NCBI GenBank assembly: GCA_031278095.1
Contig: JAITLC010000101.1
Location: 1-33,809 of the forward strand
Source: Treponema sp.
GTDB taxonomy: Bacteria > Spirochaetota > Spirochaetia > Treponematales > Breznakiellaceae
Reading direction: 5' to 3'
Length of the DNA: 33,809 bases
Shown here in pieces: positions 31,841 through 33,809 of the stretch. The translations under genes and the position numbers were made by a program. Within the stretch, counting starts at the first letter, position 1; the number at the start of each line of letters is the position of its first letter. The notes under the pieces are model-generated. The model ran no database searches. It was not told where the DNA came from and saw only the letters and a list, made by a program, of their open reading frames with translations.

Positions 31841-33076
31841 TCAGTAATAGTAAGAAGCTTCAGGCGTCCCTTCCACTTCAAGATCAATCACCACGGTCCA
31901 CGGCCCCGGCTTTGTAAGGGGCAGGCCGCCGATGAATACCCTCCTCCCGTCCCGCCGTACCGTAAGTTTTTCGCCGTTTGCCAAAAGCCGGGCGGAGAGG
32001 ATATTGTTTTTTATCGTTGTCAAAATCTCTACCCCTTCTTTGGGCCAATCGGTTAGACACAGGTACACATGGTTCTTTTTGGTTAGTACGCTACCATGGC
32101 CGGAATAATTCCACCAGTTGGGAATCACGCGGTCCGTTCCGTAAACGGCCTCCCCGTTGGCTTTAAGCCAGAGCCCCACCTGGTAAAGCCTGTCCGCGGA
32201 TTCCTGGGGGATGCGCCCTTCGCGATCGGGCCCCACGTTCAAGAGGTAGTTGCAGCCCCTGGAGGCGCAGGTCGTCAACTGTGAAATAATCTCCTGCGTG
32301 CTTTTCCAGTTATGATCGCCTTCGCGGTATCCCCAGGAATGGTTCATGGTTACGCAGGCTTCGTACATCCGGTCCATGTCTTCCACAGTATGGGGAATTT
32401 GATTTTCCGGCGTTCCGTAATCTTCCGGTTCTCCCGATCGGTTGTTTATCAGAATACCGGGCTGGAGTTTCCTTACCTGTTCGTTCAGCTCTTTTGAGCG
32501 CCACACTTCGGAAGCGCTCTTATTACCCCAATGCCCCCTAAAGTTGGCGTCATCGGAACAGTCGTAAAAAAGAATATCTATTTTTCCGTAATTGGACATC
32601 AACTCCAGCGTTTGGTTGTGAAAATGCCGCACAATTTCCTCAAAACCGCCGCTGTCGGCCTCCGGACCGCGGAAATAGGCGGGAAAATCCCAATCTTTGA
32701 CGGAGAAATAAACGCCCACCCCAAGCCCTTCTTCGCGGCAGGCATCGGCGTATTCCCGCACAAAATCCCTTTTCGCCGCGGTTTTTACGGAAGTAAAATC
32801 CGTGTATTTACTGTCAAAAAGGCAGAACCCGTCGTGGTGTTTTGCGGTGAATACCATGTACCGCATGCCGGCGTCTTTGGCAAGACGCGCCCATTCCCCG
32901 GGGCGGAAAAAACGGGGATTAAATTTCCCCGCCAAGGCGCGGTATTCCTCCGGGGGAACGGCCTCGTGATAACGGTGCCATTCACCCTTTGCGGGGATGG
33001 AATACAATCCCCAATGGATAAACATCCCAAAACGCCGCTCGTTGAACCAGCGCAGGCGGTCTTTGCTACCCGGCAT
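31841..33076 (-). CDS. GH29 family alpha-L-fucosidase
   Basis: The 411-residue protein is a GH29 fucosidase. RRFGMFIHWGLYSIPAKGEW (residues 14-33), FTAKHHDGFCLFDSKYTDF (near 76-94) and NVGPDREGRIP are family hallmarks. The nucleophile aspartate is predicted at D172 in DILFYDCSD, where most members have WFDG. Retaining hydrolysis of alpha-L-fucosides is expected. The barrel is followed by a short beta domain. There is no signal peptide, so it is probably cytoplasmic. GGAGG lies before the ATG. It follows an LplC-type permease on the same strand by 37 nt, so it probably belongs to a second fucoside-uptake operon that starts outside the window. Confidence 0.92.
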   Translation of the reverse strand: MPGSKDRLRWFNERRFGMFIHWGLYSIPAKGEWHRYHEAVPPEEYRALAGKFNPRFFRPGEWARLAKDAGMRYMVFTAKHHDGFCLFDSKYTDFTSVKTAAKRDFVREYADACREEGLGVGVYFSVKDWDFPAYFRGPEADSGGFEEIVRHFHNQTLELMSNYGKIDILFYDCSDDANFRGHWGNKSASEVWRSKELNEQVRKLQPGILINNRSGEPEDYGTPENQIPHTVEDMDRMYEACVTMNHSWGYREGDHNWKSTQEIISQLTTCASRGCNYLLNVGPDREGRIPQESADRLYQVGLWLKANGEAVYGTDRVIPNWWNYSGHGSVLTKKNHVYLCLTDWPKEGVEILTTIKNNILSARLLANGEKLTVRRDGRRVFIGGLPLTKPGPWTVVIDLEVEGTPEASYYY

Positions 33077-33113
33077 ATTTTCCTCCGTAATTTAATTTAA
33101 GGCTGTTTCATCC

Positions 33114-33809
33114 TCAGCCCTTAATCGAACCTATCATGATCCCCTTGACGAAATACCGCTGGAGAAAGGGGTAAACCAGCAGAATGGGGACCGCGGAAAC
33201 CACGATGATCGCCGCCTTAACCGATTCCTGGTAGTAGGTTATGGTTCTGGATGCCATGGCCGCGGCGGTGGCGTCGGACAGCACCTTGGTGATATTCACA
33301 ATGGCCTCCCTAAGCACCAGTTGGAGGGGGTACTTGGCGGTATCGTTGATAAAGATCATGGCGTGCCACCACTCGTTCCAGCGGTCCACCGCGTAGAACA
33401 GGGCGATGGTGGCGATGATGGGGGCCGATACCGGCACGATGATCCTGGCCAGGATGACGATCTCGTTGGCCCCGTCGATCTTCGCCGACTCCTCCAACTC
33501 CAGAGGAATGGAGGACAGGAAATTTTTCATCAGCACCAGGTTAAAGGTGTTTATCATCACGGGGATCACCATCACCAGGATATTATTAGCCAGGGCCAGC
33601 TTCTGGACCGTCAGGAAATAGGGGATAAGGCCCCCGCTGAAAAACATGGTCAGGATGATGCCGTTCATGATAAGGTTCCGGCCCGGCATGGTCTTCTTGG
33701 TCAGGGCGTAGGCCCCGGCGGTGGTGACCGTAAGACTCAAAAAAGTCCCCAGGACGGTGATGAACAAGGTCACCCCCGCCCCCCGGACCATCTTGCCTTC
33801 CTCGATAAG
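33114..33809 (-). CDS. Carbohydrate ABC transporter permease, LplC type (partial)
   Basis: The gene runs off the right edge; the frame stays open to the last base (LIEEGKMVRGAGV), so the N-terminus is missing. About 231 residues are visible. The segments MFFSGGLIPYFLTVQKL, EESAKIDGANEIVI (EAA loop) and the C-terminal YPFLQRYFVKGIMIGSIKG identify an LplC/YtcP permease, a paralogue of the one at 4232-5131. It would work with an LplB partner and a binding protein lying beyond the window, and feed the GH29 fucosidase downstream. Confidence 0.92.
   Translation of the reverse strand, partial: LIEEGKMVRGAGVTLFITVLGTFLSLTVTTAGAYALTKKTMPGRNLIMNGIILTMFFSGGLIPYFLTVQKLALANNILVMVIPVMINTFNLVLMKNFLSSIPLELEESAKIDGANEIVILARIIVPVSAPIIATIALFYAVDRWNEWWHAMIFINDTAKYPLQLVLREAIVNITKVLSDATAAAMASRTITYYQESVKAAIIVVSAVPILLVYPFLQRYFVKGIMIGSIKG

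Noticed and set aside
33101-33120. GGCTG...CAGCC hairpin between the GH29 gene and the permease
   Set aside because: It shares GGCTGTTTCAT with family B but lacks the other arm and overlaps the permease stop codon, so membership is doubtful.

Overview
The window looks like a chromosomal segment of a spirochaete of the Treponema lineage, probably a gut-dwelling, termite-type treponeme of moderate GC. Three things support this. The V-type ATPase operon has the spirochaetal order E - DUF2764 - A - B - D - I - K. The gene run S20 - HU - Lnt - (response regulator - bactofilin - PncC) - Rho - L31 resembles the order I recall from Treponema. The sugar importers are LplB/LplC-type ABC permeases beside intracellular glycosidases. 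The genus is inferred; no rRNA is present.

Layout. 13-1488 is a membrane-anchored DUF4340 protein, probably the last gene of a GldF/GldG-like ABC cluster to the left. 1524-1639 is a composite hairpin repeat. 1663-9148 is a compact operon with a near-consensus promoter: GH35/DUF5597-type beta-galactosidase, LplB and LplC permeases, solute-binding protein, and GH95 alpha-L-fucosidase. 9199-9513 is a decayed IS-like remnant. 9517-11055 is a zinc/manganese-type ABC permease fused to a lipoprotein-like signal segment and a YcgQ/DUF1980-like domain. 11070-12699 (minus) holds a Gfo/Idh/MocA oxidoreductase and a small J-domain protein. 12889-13941 is galM. 14124-14320 is an internally deleted sugar-isomerase pseudogene with an operator-like palindrome. 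14590-14743 is an inverted second copy of the composite repeat. 14774-22280 is the V-ATPase operon. 22605-24897 is ispG plus a secreted helical-repeat protein. 25140-25310 is a tiny zinc-ribbon protein. 25497-31423 is the housekeeping run from rpsT to rpmE. 31841-33809 (minus) is a GH29 fucosidase behind a second LplC-type permease that runs off the window.

How the parts may work together. GH95 and GH35 activities would remove Fuc(alpha1-2) and then beta-Gal from short glycans, such as xyloglucan side chains or H-type host glycans. Neither enzyme has a signal peptide, so the binding protein and permeases would import the intact oligosaccharide. GalM would mutarotate the released sugar. No ATPase gene is present, so a shared MsmX-like ATPase encoded elsewhere is expected. 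The GH29/LplC pair at the right end looks like a second, parallel fucoside system. The V-ATPase proteolipid carries the Na+-ligand pattern (T, Q, Q, E).

The most unusual features are the permease/lipoprotein/DUF1980 fusion and three families of intergenic hairpin repeats. Two inverted copies of the largest repeat bracket the 13-kb accessory block and show a compensatory base-pair change. I found no CRISPR array, tRNA, rRNA or defence system.
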